64,000 bases of DNA from Hyphomicrobiales bacterium (lineage in GTDB: Bacteria; Pseudomonadota; Alphaproteobacteria; Rhizobiales; Rhizobiaceae): assembly GCA_017305935.1 (NCBI GenBank), contig JAFKJU010000015.1:62001-126000 (forward strand), written 5' to 3'. Below the pieces are notes generated by a model. It was not told the DNA's origin, made no database searches, and saw only the letters and a program-made list of their open reading frames with translations. Position numbers and translations under genes: made by a program. The first letter of the stretch is position 1. Every line of letters starts with the position of its first letter. Shown here piece after piece: positions 44,061 through 52,633 of the stretch.

Positions 44061-44816
44061 ATGAGCATCCGATTGTTCGACCTCACCGGCAAGCGCGCTC
44101 TCGTCACCGGCTCCTCGCAGGGCATCGGCCTGGCCCTGGCGCGCGGTCTGGCCGAAGCCGGCGCCGAGGTCATCCTCAACGGCCGCGACGAAACCAGGCT
44201 GGAGGCCGCCGCCCGGGACCTTGCCGGCGCGCATATCCTCGCCTTCGACGCCACAGATCACCAGGCCGTCCGCCAGGCGGTCGATCGCTTCGAAGCCGAA
44301 ACCGGCGCGATCGACATCCTCGTCAACAATGCCGGCATCCAGCACCGCGCGCCGCTCGAAGACTTTCCCGCCGACGCCTTCGAAAACCTGCTGAAGGCCA
44401 ATATTTCCAGCGTCTTCAATGTCGGCCAGGCCGTCGCACGCCATATGATCAGGCGCGGCGCCGGCAAGATCGTCAACATCGCCAGCGTCCAGACCGCGCT
44501 TGCCCGCCCCGGCATCGCGCCCTACACCGCGACCAAGGGCGCCGTCGGCAACCTCACCAAAGGCATGGCCGCCGACTGGGCGAAATACGGCCTGCAATGC
44601 AACGCCATCGCCCCCGGCTACTTCGCCACGCCGCTGAACGCCGCGCTCGTCGCCGACGAGAATTTTTCCGCCTGGCTCGAAAAACGCACCCCCGCCGGCC
44701 GCTGGGGCAAAGTCGAAGAACTGACCGGCGCCTGCATCTTCCTCGCGTCCCATGCGTCGTCTTTCGTCAACGGCCATATTCTGTACGTCGACGGCGGCAT
44801 CACCGCCGCGCTCTAG
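44061..44816 (+). CDS. Short-chain dehydrogenase, gluconate 5-dehydrogenase-like
   Basis: This 251-residue classical SDR has the cofactor motif ALVTGSSQGIGLALARGLAE, the structural NNAG (ILVNNAGIQHRAP) and the catalytic Ser-Tyr-Lys set (NIASVQTA, then APYTATKGAV). The opening FDLTGKRALVTG and the close VNGHILYVDGGITAAL resemble gluconate 5-dehydrogenases (IdnO/Gno). With the adjacent lactonase it could convert a sugar lactone to a keto-acid. The exact sugar is unknown. Confidence 0.9.
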   Translation: MSIRLFDLTGKRALVTGSSQGIGLALARGLAEAGAEVILNGRDETRLEAAARDLAGAHILAFDATDHQAVRQAVDRFEAETGAIDILVNNAGIQHRAPLEDFPADAFENLLKANISSVFNVGQAVARHMIRRGAGKIVNIASVQTALARPGIAPYTATKGAVGNLTKGMAADWAKYGLQCNAIAPGYFATPLNAALVADENFSAWLEKRTPAGRWGKVEELTGACIFLASHASSFVNGHILYVDGGITAAL

Positions 44817-44818
44817 AA

Positions 44819-44862
44819 GCATTTCCAGCAAAAGTGCGAAGCGGTTTTGCGGTCGGAAATGC
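44819..44862. repeat. Nested palindrome, rhizobial interspersed repeat
   Basis: GCATTTCC (44819-44826) pairs with GGAAATGC (44855-44862), and inside it GCAAAA pairs with TTTTGC. The sequence resembles a repeat (AGCATTTCCAGCAAAAGTGC) found between genes in many rhizobia. Shorter relatives beginning CTAGAGCATTT occur at 44026 and 48475 in this window, each overlapping a stop codon. Confidence 0.6.
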
Positions 44863-44975
44863 GTCAAAACAAATGGCTAGAATCGGCGCCGCAAGGGCCC
44901 AGAGGCGGGCATCCGTTTCGAAACTGCTCGTCACTTCCGATCTCGAAATACGGCGCACGACCGCCCTCGGCGCGG

Positions 44976-45458
44976 TCATTCCGGTTCTTCCGCATCAAGT
45001 TGCGCCTTCAGGGCGGTCAGCATCGGCCGCTGCCCTTTGTGCATCTTGATCGCGGCTTGCGCGATGGTGAACCATGCCGCCCTGTCGACCTCGGGATATG
45101 TCTGACGCCGTCCCGATCCGGGTGGCCACTCCATCTCGAATTCGTTGCTTTTGATCCTGTCGACGGTCACGGAGGGATCGGCTTTCACAGACCAGACGGC
45201 GATGATCTTGCCGCCCCCCGGCTGGCGGAATTCGCCCAAGGGTGAAAAGGCGCCCTGGATGACGATGCCGATTTCCTCCTGCGTTTCGCGCAATGCCGCC
45301 GAAAATTCATCCTCCCCGCCATCGACGAGACCCTTGGGGATCGACCAGGCCGCTTCATCCTTCCTGGCCCAGAAGGGACCGCCGGGATGGACAAGCAGAA
45401 TCTGGGGTTCACCCGCGCTCCAGCGATAGATCATCAGGCCGGCGCTGCGGACAGGCAT
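44976..45458 (-). CDS. Nudix hydrolase
   Basis: The 160-residue protein carries a complete Nudix box, GLVDGGEDEFSAALRETQEE followed by IGI, which binds metal and cleaves nucleoside diphosphates linked to other groups. The opening MPVRSAGLMIYRWSAGEPQI resembles the diadenosine-polyphosphate or nucleotide-sanitising branch, but substrate cannot be read from sequence. The ATG at 45458 has AAAGGAG 8 bases upstream; longer forms run into another small gene. Confidence 0.92.
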   Translation of the reverse strand: MPVRSAGLMIYRWSAGEPQILLVHPGGPFWARKDEAAWSIPKGLVDGGEDEFSAALRETQEEIGIVIQGAFSPLGEFRQPGGGKIIAVWSVKADPSVTVDRIKSNEFEMEWPPGSGRRQTYPEVDRAAWFTIAQAAIKMHKGQRPMLTALKAQLDAEEPE

Positions 45459-45477
45459 GGCGGAGGCTCCTTTATCG

Positions 45478-45648
45478 CTACGGCCGGAGGCAATCGTCGC
45501 AGATGCCGCAGCCGTCATCTTCCATCGATTGTCGCTCGCGCTGACAGCACAGGCAAGCCATCTTGCCGACGCCTCGTCCTGCGGCCCTCTCGGGCGGCAG
45601 GATTTCAACCGTATCGTCGAACAAACTATGCGTGATCGGTCCCGCCAT
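45478..45648 (-). CDS. Small cysteine-rich (zinc-ribbon-like) protein
   Basis: A 56-residue frame, starting MAGPITHSLFDDTVEILPPE, ends with two cysteine clusters, CLCCQRE and CGICDDC, spaced like a small zinc-binding finger. It stops 19 bases before the Nudix gene on the same strand, so it would be the first gene of a two-gene operon. Codon use looks coding, but the ribosome binding site is poor and I know no family for it. The start could also be the ATG at 45663, with five more residues. Confidence 0.5.
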   Translation of the reverse strand: MAGPITHSLFDDTVEILPPERAAGRGVGKMACLCCQRERQSMEDDGCGICDDCLRP

Positions 45649-45825
45649 CGGCGTGCGCTCCATCCGGGTTCAGCCGCATCAGATAGGAACGGCGCCCGCC
45701 AATGCAATGGCAAGGCCGGGGAATTGCCACCTGACCATGGCCGCCGCCTCCCCTATATTGTCGATAACCGGCCGATGAGCCGCATCAGCGCGGCATTCGG
45801 AAATCGGCCTCATACCGGAGGCATT

Positions 45826-46971
45826 ATGGCTCGACGCAAAGCAGGACTGTTATTCACGGCGCTGATGTCGGCGCTCATTGCCCATGGCGCCGCGCAGGCG
45901 CAGAGCATCAATGCCGGCAAGCGGCCGGCGAGCGCCAAAACGCCTTTCGCCGTAGAGGCTATCGCTAGGTTCGATACGCCCTGGGCCATCGCGTTCCTGC
46001 CGGACGGCCGGATGCTCGTCACCGAAAAGCCCGGCCGGATCTTCATCGTCGGACAGGATGGCCGCAAGGTGAAACTCGCCAAGGTGCCCGAGGTCGCCGC
46101 TTCCGGCCAGAACGGCATGCTCGACATCGCCGTCGCACCGGATTTTTCCACCAGCTCGACCATCTATTTCACCTCTGTCGAGCCGGCCGGCGGCGGCCGT
46201 CTGGTGCTGTCGCGCACCAGGCTGCGGGAGGACGGCGGCAATGCGTCGCTTGCCGATACCGAGGTGATCTGGCGGCAAAGGCCGGGCGGCGGCGGCGGGC
46301 AACCGGGCGGCATCATCGCGTTCGACGCACAGGGAAAACATCTGTTTCTCACGGTCGGCGATCGCATGCGGCCCGCGAGCGCGCAGGATCCCGATCAGGC
46401 CCGCGGCAAGCTGCTGAGGCTCACGCTCGACGGCGGCACGCCATCGGACAATCCGCACGCCGCCGAAGGCGGCATCAGGGCCAAGACATGGACGACCGGC
46501 CACCGCAACCCCTATGGCCTCGCCTTCGCCCCCGATGGCCGCCTCTGGCTGCATGAAATGGGGCCGCGCGGCGGCGACGAACTGAACCTGATCGAACCGG
46601 GCCGGAATTATGGCTGGCCGCTCGTTTCCAACGGCGACGAATATAGCGGCGCGCCGATCCCCGATCATGACACGCGGCCGGAATTCGCCGCCCCGGCCGT
46701 CTACTGGACACCGGTCATCGCCCCGGCCGGCCTTGCCTTCTATGAAGGCCCGATGTTTGCGCAATGGCGTGGCTCGGCCTTGATCGGCGGCCTCGCGGCT
46801 CGCGCGCTCGTTCGCATAGGCTTCGATGCGAACGGCCGACCCGACGAGGCCGAGCGCTGGAAAATGGGCGCCCGCATCCGCGATGTCGCGATCGCTCCCG
46901 ACGGTGCGGTCTGGCTCGTCGAAGACGCCAACCCCGGCCGCCTCCTGCGCCTGACGCCGAAAGCGCCGTGA
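45826..46971 (+). CDS. Secreted PQQ-dependent sugar dehydrogenase family protein
   Basis: The 381-residue beta-propeller is exported (signal peptide LLFTALMSALIAHGAAQAQ). It belongs to the soluble glucose/aldose/sorbosone dehydrogenase family, with FDTPWAIAFLPDGRMLVTEK, SGQNGMLDIAVAPDF and TGHRNPYGLAFAPDGRLWLH followed by EMGPRGGDELNLIEPGRNYG. PQQ would be inserted in the periplasm. The ATG at 45826 has CCGGAGG upstream, which decides against a start near 45457. With the lactonase and short-chain dehydrogenase upstream it fits periplasmic aldose oxidation to a lactone. Confidence 0.92.
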   Translation: MARRKAGLLFTALMSALIAHGAAQAQSINAGKRPASAKTPFAVEAIARFDTPWAIAFLPDGRMLVTEKPGRIFIVGQDGRKVKLAKVPEVAASGQNGMLDIAVAPDFSTSSTIYFTSVEPAGGGRLVLSRTRLREDGGNASLADTEVIWRQRPGGGGGQPGGIIAFDAQGKHLFLTVGDRMRPASAQDPDQARGKLLRLTLDGGTPSDNPHAAEGGIRAKTWTTGHRNPYGLAFAPDGRLWLHEMGPRGGDELNLIEPGRNYGWPLVSNGDEYSGAPIPDHDTRPEFAAPAVYWTPVIAPAGLAFYEGPMFAQWRGSALIGGLAARALVRIGFDANGRPDEAERWKMGARIRDVAIAPDGAVWLVEDANPGRLLRLTPKAP

Positions 46972-47016
46972 CGCGCAAAAGCCATGGCGTGTCGCTGCCC
47001 TCGTGCTGATCCCGGA

Positions 47017-47427
47017 TCAGATCAGGTGCTCGGCCGCGCCACGCAGGATCGCCTCCGGCAAGGCTCGCGATTGCCGCGCTGCAAGATCGAAATAGACGGT
47101 CACCGCGAGCAGTTCGGCGCAGAGGCCGCCATCGGCCTTGCTGGTGAGGCGATGACGGGCCGTGAGCGAGGTGTTGCCGATCCTGACGATGCCGCTGCGG
47201 ATTTCGAACAGGCTGCCGACCGGCAATTCCCTGCGGAAGTCGATTTCATACCGGCGGTCCGCCCATCCTTCGCGGCGCTCCTCGATCCAGGACGGGCAAT
47301 AGCCGGCCGCCGCCACGAGATGCCAGGATGCCTGATCGAAGGCGGCGATATAATATTGCACGTTCATGTGTCCCATCGCATCGCATTGGGCCGGATAGAC
47401 GACACCCTGATAGGTCAGCAATTCCAC
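47017..47427 (-). CDS. Acyl-CoA thioesterase (4HBT hotdog family)
   Basis: The 136-residue single hotdog-fold protein has the conserved VVYPAQCDAMGHMNVQYYIA, in which Asp is the catalytic residue of 4-hydroxybenzoyl-CoA thioesterase-type enzymes. The GTG at 47427 with GGAG upstream is chosen; the ATG further out would overlap the divergent LysR gene. The substrate is an acyl-CoA but otherwise unknown. Confidence 0.85.
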   Translation of the reverse strand: MELLTYQGVVYPAQCDAMGHMNVQYYIAAFDQASWHLVAAAGYCPSWIEERREGWADRRYEIDFRRELPVGSLFEIRSGIVRIGNTSLTARHRLTSKADGGLCAELLAVTVYFDLAARQSRALPEAILRGAAEHLI

Positions 47428-47510
47428 GACGAATCTCCTTTGTCCGGTCGAGAGCTTAAAGGACGACACGCTCTGTGCAATAGTGGCGACCCGAAGCATG
47501 AATTTGGGGA

Positions 47511-48476
47511 ATGATGCGGATGGCACGCCAAAGACGCCGTTTCGTCTGGGAAATCGACTGGAACCTGCTGAGAACCTTCATGGTCATCGTGCAGGAGCGC
47601 GGGCTGACGGCGGCGGGCGAAAAATTGTCGTTGAAACAGCCGACCGTCAGCAATGCGCTGAAGCGGCTGGAAATCCATATGGATTGCCGGCTCATCGAGC
47701 GCAACGCGTCGCATTTCGCGGTCACGCCGGCCGGGCAGCGGCTGTTCAACGAATGCGTCGCGCTGTTCGAGATCGTCTCCGGCCTGCCACAGCACATGGA
47801 GGAGCAGCCCGGCGATCTCACCGGCCATATCGAGATCGCGCTTGCCAGCCACGTCGTCTGCCCGTTCCTCGACGAGGTGCTGGCCGGTTTCCACACGAAT
47901 TTTCCGCAGGTGACGCTGTCGCTGTCCGTCGCCTCCAGCCAGGAGGTGATGGCGGCGGTGCTCAACCGCGATGCCGGTTTCGGCGTCTGCCTGATGCAGG
48001 AGCGGCATCCGAAGCTCGAATACGATCTGCTCTACCGGGAAAGTTTCGGCTATTTCTGCGGCGCGCGCCATCCGCTGTTCGGCGTGGCGGACCTGCCGTT
48101 GCAGGCCTTGCGGCAGGAACCCTACGTCTCCTTCAAGACGGACCAGATGTCCGGCGCGCTCTGGCCGGTCGCGCTGCTGCGCCAGCAGCAGGGTTTCGAA
48201 GGCCAGACGGTCGGCACCTCCTCGCATCTGGAGGAGGTCAAACGGCTGATCATCGCCGGCTTCGGTTTCGGGCCGCTGCCGATCCATGTGGTGGAGGAGG
48301 ACGTGCGCGCCGGCCGCCTCTGGCGCCTGCCGCCCTACCACGATCCGCCTGTCATCGACGTCCATCTCGTCTATGACCGCGCCGCCCGCCGCAACCGCGC
48401 CGAAACGATCCTGCTCACCGAACTGCGCAAGGCGATCGACACGATCCCGTTCGAACAGCGGACCTATCCCGGCTAG
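47511..48476 (+). CDS. LysR-family transcriptional regulator
   Basis: The 321-residue protein has an N-terminal winged helix-turn-helix (about 15-75: LLRTFMVIVQERGLTAAGEK, LSLKQPTVSNALKRLE) and a substrate-binding effector domain. It is divergent from the thioesterase and converges on the amidohydrolase gene, overlapping it by 4 bases at the 3' ends. It could control the operon at 48473-54802 in trans, but there is another LysR gene at the operon's other end. ATGs at 47511, 47514 and 47520 are all possible; TTGGGGA at 47504-47510 fits 47520 best. Confidence 0.9.
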   Translation: MMRMARQRRRFVWEIDWNLLRTFMVIVQERGLTAAGEKLSLKQPTVSNALKRLEIHMDCRLIERNASHFAVTPAGQRLFNECVALFEIVSGLPQHMEEQPGDLTGHIEIALASHVVCPFLDEVLAGFHTNFPQVTLSLSVASSQEVMAAVLNRDAGFGVCLMQERHPKLEYDLLYRESFGYFCGARHPLFGVADLPLQALRQEPYVSFKTDQMSGALWPVALLRQQQGFEGQTVGTSSHLEEVKRLIIAGFGFGPLPIHVVEEDVRAGRLWRLPPYHDPPVIDVHLVYDRAARRNRAETILLTELRKAIDTIPFEQRTYPG

Positions 48477-49501
48477 AGCATTTTCGCGCCAAAACCGTTG
48501 AGGAAGGATGTCAGGTTGTCGCCGAGTTCTTCGCAGAGATAGCCGCCCTCCTGCACGATGACCGTCGGCAGGCGGAGCCGGCCGATGGCCTCGGCGATAC
48601 GCGCAAAACCCGGAGTCGAGACCGAAAGGCCGCCAAAGGGATCCTTTTCGAAGGCATCGAGGCCGAGCGCCACCACGAGCGCATCCGGCGAGAACGCCTC
48701 CACCCTGCGGATGGCGGCGCCGAGCGCTTCCAGATAGACCTCGTCGCCGGATTTGCGCGCCAGCGGCAGGTTGAGATTGTAGCCGAGGCCGAGCCCTTCC
48801 CCGCGTTCGTCGGCATATCCCCAGAAGAAGGGGTAGAAGCGCACGGGATCGGCATGGATCGAGACCGTCAGCACGTCGGCGCGCGCGTAGAACATGCCTT
48901 GCGTGCCGTTGCCGTGATGCAGGTCGACATCGAGGATGGCCACCCGCTTCGCCTGCCCCAGCAGGTGCTGGGCGGCGATGCCGGAATTGTTGAAGAAGCA
49001 GAAGCCGCCGGCGACATCGCGGAAGGCATGGTGCCCCGGCGGACGGCAGAGGGCATAGGACCATTTTTCGCCTGCCATCACGGCCTCGGCGGCGGAAACG
49101 GCGGTGGATGCGCTCCAGCGGGCGCTTTCGAATGTATGCTCGGAAATCGGGCAGGAGGTATCGGCCATGTGATAGCCGGCCTGTCCGACGGCGGAGGCCG
49201 GGTAGCTGCCGTTGCGGGCGATAGGATGGATGTTGGGGATCACCTCGGCCGAGGCGCCGTCGATATGCTGCCAGCGCTCATGGATGCGGCTCAGGAAATC
49301 CAGATATTCCGGCGTATGCACGGCGGAGACCGGGGCCAGTCCATGATCCCTTGGACGGACGATCTCCATGCCCGCCGCCCGCGCGCCGGCCAACAGGCGC
49401 TCGACGCGTTCCGGCTGCTCCGGGTTCGGCCTCGGCGCGCCGCTCGACAGGAAGAAGCTCGGATCGTGACGCTTCTGTTCTTCGGCAAAATAGGTCTTCA
49501 T
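48473..49501 (-). CDS. Acetylpolyamine-amidohydrolase-like enzyme (histone deacetylase superfamily)
   Basis: This 342-residue zinc enzyme removes acetyl (or acyl) groups from amines. All catalytic residues are visible: His157-His158 in RPPGHHAF, zinc ligands Asp193 and His195 in DVDLHHGNGT and Asp282 in GLDAFEKDP, and Tyr321 in QEGGYLCEEL. Their spacing is nearly that of Mycoplana ramosa ApaH (158/159, 195/197, 284, 323), which deacetylates acetylputrescine and acetylspermidine. In this operon it follows a transporter, an aminotransferase and a beta-keto-acid-cleavage enzyme, so the substrate is probably an N-acetylated amino compound arriving by the transporter. Confidence 0.92.
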   Translation of the reverse strand: MKTYFAEEQKRHDPSFFLSSGAPRPNPEQPERVERLLAGARAAGMEIVRPRDHGLAPVSAVHTPEYLDFLSRIHERWQHIDGASAEVIPNIHPIARNGSYPASAVGQAGYHMADTSCPISEHTFESARWSASTAVSAAEAVMAGEKWSYALCRPPGHHAFRDVAGGFCFFNNSGIAAQHLLGQAKRVAILDVDLHHGNGTQGMFYARADVLTVSIHADPVRFYPFFWGYADERGEGLGLGYNLNLPLARKSGDEVYLEALGAAIRRVEAFSPDALVVALGLDAFEKDPFGGLSVSTPGFARIAEAIGRLRLPTVIVQEGGYLCEELGDNLTSFLNGFGAKML

Positions 49502-49513
49502 GGTTTTCCCTCT

Positions 49514-50443
49514 TCAGAATGCGACGCGGTCGCCGCCCTTGAGGCCGAGCATAGCGCGCGCCTCCTCCGGCGTCGCCACCTCCAGCGAAAGCCCTTCAAG
49601 GATGACGCGGATGCGCCGCACCTGATCGGCGTTGGAGGCGGCAAGCGTGCGGCCATCGAAAAGGCTGTCCTCCAGCCCGACGCGGACGCTGCCGCCCATG
49701 GTCGCGGCCATTGATATCATCGGCATCTGCGCCCGCCCGGCGGCGAGCACCGAAAACCGATAATCGTCGCCGAAAAGCTTGTCGGCAATGCGTTTCATAT
49801 GGACGAGATTTTCCGGATCGGCGCCGATGCCGCCGAGCACGCCGAAGACGAATTGCAGGAAAGGCGTGCCGGGAATGAGCCCGCGATCGCGAAAATGGGC
49901 GAGCGTATAGAGATGCCCGACATCGTAGCATTCGAACTCGAAACGCGTGCCGCAGCCTTCGCCGAGGCGCGTCAGGATCGCCTCGATATCGGCAAAGGTG
50001 TTGCGGAAGATCGTGCCGCGCGTCGCCTCCAGCAGTTCGGGTTCCCAGGCGTGCTGCCAGTCGCGCGGCCGGTCGAGCATCGGGAACAGGCCGAAATTCA
50101 TCGAGCCCATGTTGAGCGAACACATTTCCGGTTCGGCGGCCAGCGCCGCCGCCAGCCGGTCCTCCAGCGTCATGACCGAAGAGCCGCCGGTGGTGATGTT
50201 GATGACCGCATCGCAGGCCTGCTTGATGACCGGCAGGAAACGCATGAACACCTTCGGGTCGGCCGTGGGCCGGCCGTCGTCGGGATCGCGGGCGTGCAAG
50301 TGCAGGATCGAGGCCCCGGCCTCCGCCGCCGCGATGGCCTCGGCGGCGATATCCTCGGGCCTGTAGGGCAGGTGCGGCGACATGGAGGGCGTATGCACCG
50401 AGCCCGTCACCGCGCAGGTGATGATGACCTTTTTCGATTTCAT
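49514..50443 (-). CDS. Beta-keto acid cleavage enzyme (BKACE, DUF849)
   Basis: BKACE enzymes condense a beta-keto acid with acetyl-CoA to give acetoacetate and a new acyl-CoA. The 309-residue TIM-barrel protein has the N-terminal VIITCAVTGSVHTPSMSPHL, the zinc-binding HLHARDPDDGRPT, INITTGGSS and the late zinc-region HMKRIADKLFG. The founding member acts on 3-keto-5-aminohexanoate in lysine breakdown; others act on dehydrocarnitine or other keto acids. The ATG is preceded by AGGAG overlapping the aminotransferase stop, so the two are tightly linked: the transaminase could generate its beta-keto acid. Confidence 0.93.
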   Translation of the reverse strand: MKSKKVIITCAVTGSVHTPSMSPHLPYRPEDIAAEAIAAAEAGASILHLHARDPDDGRPTADPKVFMRFLPVIKQACDAVINITTGGSSVMTLEDRLAAALAAEPEMCSLNMGSMNFGLFPMLDRPRDWQHAWEPELLEATRGTIFRNTFADIEAILTRLGEGCGTRFEFECYDVGHLYTLAHFRDRGLIPGTPFLQFVFGVLGGIGADPENLVHMKRIADKLFGDDYRFSVLAAGRAQMPMISMAATMGGSVRVGLEDSLFDGRTLAASNADQVRRIRVILEGLSLEVATPEEARAMLGLKGGDRVAF

Positions 50444-50452
50444 CGCCGGCTC

Positions 50453-51823
50453 CTATTTGCGCACCGGCAGCGAAAGCTCGCCGGCAAGCTGGTCGAGCGT
50501 CGCGTCGAGGATCGCCACGATCTCACCGACCTGTTCTTGCGTGGTGATCATCGGCGGGCAGACGAGGAAATGATCGCCCTCGACGCCGCCGCGCGTGCGC
50601 CGCGAATAGATGATCAAGCCGCGCTCATAGGCGATGTCGACGACGCGCTGGTGCGCCTCGAGCGCCTTCGGCAACGGCGCCATGGTTTCGCGGTCGGCGA
50701 CGAATTCGGCGGCGAGCAGCAGGCCCTTGCCGCGCACGTCGCCGATGAAGGGGTAGCGTTCGGCAAGTCCCTCCAGTTCCGCCTTCATGAGAGCGCCGAT
50801 GCGGGTGGCGTTGCCGAGCAGATCCTGCCGCTCGATCTCGTCGAGCACGGCAAGGCCGGCGGCGCAGGCGAGCGGATTGCCGGCATAGGTATAGCCATGG
50901 GCGAAGCCGCCGCGATCGAGCACGGGTTTCACCAGCTTCGAATGGGCGATCATCGCGCCGAGCGGGCAATAGCCGGCGCCCAGCCCCTTGGAGAGCGCAA
51001 TAATATCCGGCCGGCAATTCCAGTGGTCGCCGCCGAGATAGCGCCCGGTGCGGCCCGCCCCGCTCATCACCTCGTCATGGATCAGCAGGATGCCGTATCT
51101 GTCGCAGATCTCGCGGATGCGCGGATAATAGCTGTCAGGCGCGACGAGCGCACCGGTGGACGCGCCGCCGATCGGCTCCATGATGAAGGCGAGCACGCTT
51201 TCCGGCCCCTCGGCCAGGATTTTTTCCTCCAGCATGTCGGCATAGCGAAGCCCGCGCTCCTCCATCGAAAAATTGTCGCGGTCGAGATAGGCGGTCGGGG
51301 CCTTGATGTGCGGCATGTCGCGCAGCATCGGCAGGAAGGGCTTTTTCAGCGCATCATAGCCGGTGACGGCGAGCGCGCCGAGCGTCGAGCCGTGATAGGA
51401 GGGAAAGCGCGAAATGACTTTCCAGCGCTGCGGCTGATCGGTGGCGAGCGCCCATTGCCGGGCGAGCTTCAGGCAGGATTCCACCGCCTCCGAGCCGCCG
51501 GAGACGAAGAACACCCGGTCGAGCCCTTCCGGCATGTGGCCGGCAAGACGGCGCGCCAGATCTTCCGCCGGCTGGTTTTCGAAATGCAGGCGATAGGCGA
51601 AGGTCGCCTTGTCCATCTGCCGCTTCATGGCGTCGAGCACGTTGCGGTTGGAATGGCCGATATTGACGACCATCGCCCCGCTGGAGCCGTCGATGACCTT
51701 GCGGCCATGTTCGTCCCAGATGTAGATGCCCTCGGCACGGTCGGCGAGCGGCCGGCGCATGCGGGACTGGTAGAAGAGATGGGATGCCGGGCGTTCGCCG
51801 GGTGCAGTCGGTTGCTGGCTCAT
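50453..51823 (-). CDS. Class III aminotransferase
   Basis: This PLP-dependent enzyme moves amino groups from omega- or beta-amino acids or diamines to a keto acid. The 456-residue protein shows FFVSGGSEAVESCLKLARQW, the PLP-contact LLIHDEVMSGAGRTG and the Schiff-base Lys279 in DIIALSKGLGAGY. The start at 51823 is chosen over a weak extension to 51847. It follows the ATPase gene by 45 bases and precedes BKACE by 9. With BKACE next door a beta-amino acid is an attractive substrate; this is inference. Confidence 0.93.
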   Translation of the reverse strand: MSQQPTAPGERPASHLFYQSRMRRPLADRAEGIYIWDEHGRKVIDGSSGAMVVNIGHSNRNVLDAMKRQMDKATFAYRLHFENQPAEDLARRLAGHMPEGLDRVFFVSGGSEAVESCLKLARQWALATDQPQRWKVISRFPSYHGSTLGALAVTGYDALKKPFLPMLRDMPHIKAPTAYLDRDNFSMEERGLRYADMLEEKILAEGPESVLAFIMEPIGGASTGALVAPDSYYPRIREICDRYGILLIHDEVMSGAGRTGRYLGGDHWNCRPDIIALSKGLGAGYCPLGAMIAHSKLVKPVLDRGGFAHGYTYAGNPLACAAGLAVLDEIERQDLLGNATRIGALMKAELEGLAERYPFIGDVRGKGLLLAAEFVADRETMAPLPKALEAHQRVVDIAYERGLIIYSRRTRGGVEGDHFLVCPPMITTQEQVGEIVAILDATLDQLAGELSLPVRK

Positions 51824-51868
51824 GATCGGTCCATTGGAGAAAGACAAAGTGCGGCGGCCGGAGACAGT

Positions 51869-52633
51869 CTAGCCGTTGAGGAATTTCTTCAGGAAGCTGC
51901 GGGTGCGCTCCTGTTTCGGATTGCGGAAGAGTTCGGCCGGGCTGCCCTCTTCCACGACGGCGCCATCCGCCATGAAGATCACCCGGTCGGCGACTTCGGC
52001 GGCGAACCGCATCTCATGGGTGACGATGACCATGGTCATGTGTTCGCCGGCAAGCTGCTTCATGACCAGGTTGACCTCGTCCACCAGCTCCGGATCGAGC
52101 GCCGAGGTCGCCTCGTCGAACAGCATGACCTTGGGCTGCATGGCGAGCGCCCGGGCAATCGCCACGCGCTGCTTCTGGCCGCCCGAGAGCCGCGCCGGAA
52201 CGGCGTCGATCTTGTCGGCGAGGCCCACCTTGTCGAGCATTTTCAGGGCGAGCGCCCGCGCTTCGGCCCTGGCCATGCCCTTCAGCCTGATCGGGGCGAT
52301 GGTGATGTTTTCCGAGACGCTCAGATGCGGAAAAAGGTTAAAATGCTGGAACACCATGCCCATCTGCTGGCGTACGCCATTGATGTGGCGCTCGAAGGCG
52401 CGGCGGCCGAGCGTCTGGTTGACCTTGACGCCATCGAGCCAGACTTCGCCGCCATCAAGCGTTTCCAGATGGTTGAGCGAGCGCAGCAGCGTGCTCTTGC
52501 CGGAACCGCTGGGGCCGATGACGGCAACGATCTGACCGCGCGCCACGCTGAAATCGATGCCTTTCAGCACCTCCAGCGGCCCGAAGAATTTTTGGGCGCC
52601 GCGCACCTCGATCATCGGACGGATATCGTTCAT
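51869..52633 (-). CDS. Polar amino-acid ABC transporter ATP-binding protein
   Basis: The 254-residue ATPase has [64 protein letters not shown] and [13 protein letters not shown], the pattern of HisP/GlnQ. The ATG overlaps the stop of the preceding permease. It belongs to a four-gene importer (54802 to 51869) that delivers substrate to the three enzymes encoded next. Confidence 0.95.
   Translation of the reverse strand: MNDIRPMIEVRGAQKFFGPLEVLKGIDFSVARGQIVAVIGPSGSGKSTLLRSLNHLETLDGGEVWLDGVKVNQTLGRRAFERHINGVRQQMGMVFQHFNLFPHLSVSENITIAPIRLKGMARAEARALALKMLDKVGLADKIDAVPARLSGGQKQRVAIARALAMQPKVMLFDEATSALDPELVDEVNLVMKQLAGEHMTMVIVTHEMRFAAEVADRVIFMADGAVVEEGSPAELFRNPKQERTRSFLKKFLNG

Noticed and set aside
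40701-44867. A 1388-codon open frame on the minus strand
   Set aside because: It lies antisense to the PAS-GGDEF-EAL, gluconolactonase and SDR genes. Long antisense frames are expected in GC-rich codon-biased DNA, and the translation has no recognisable motif.
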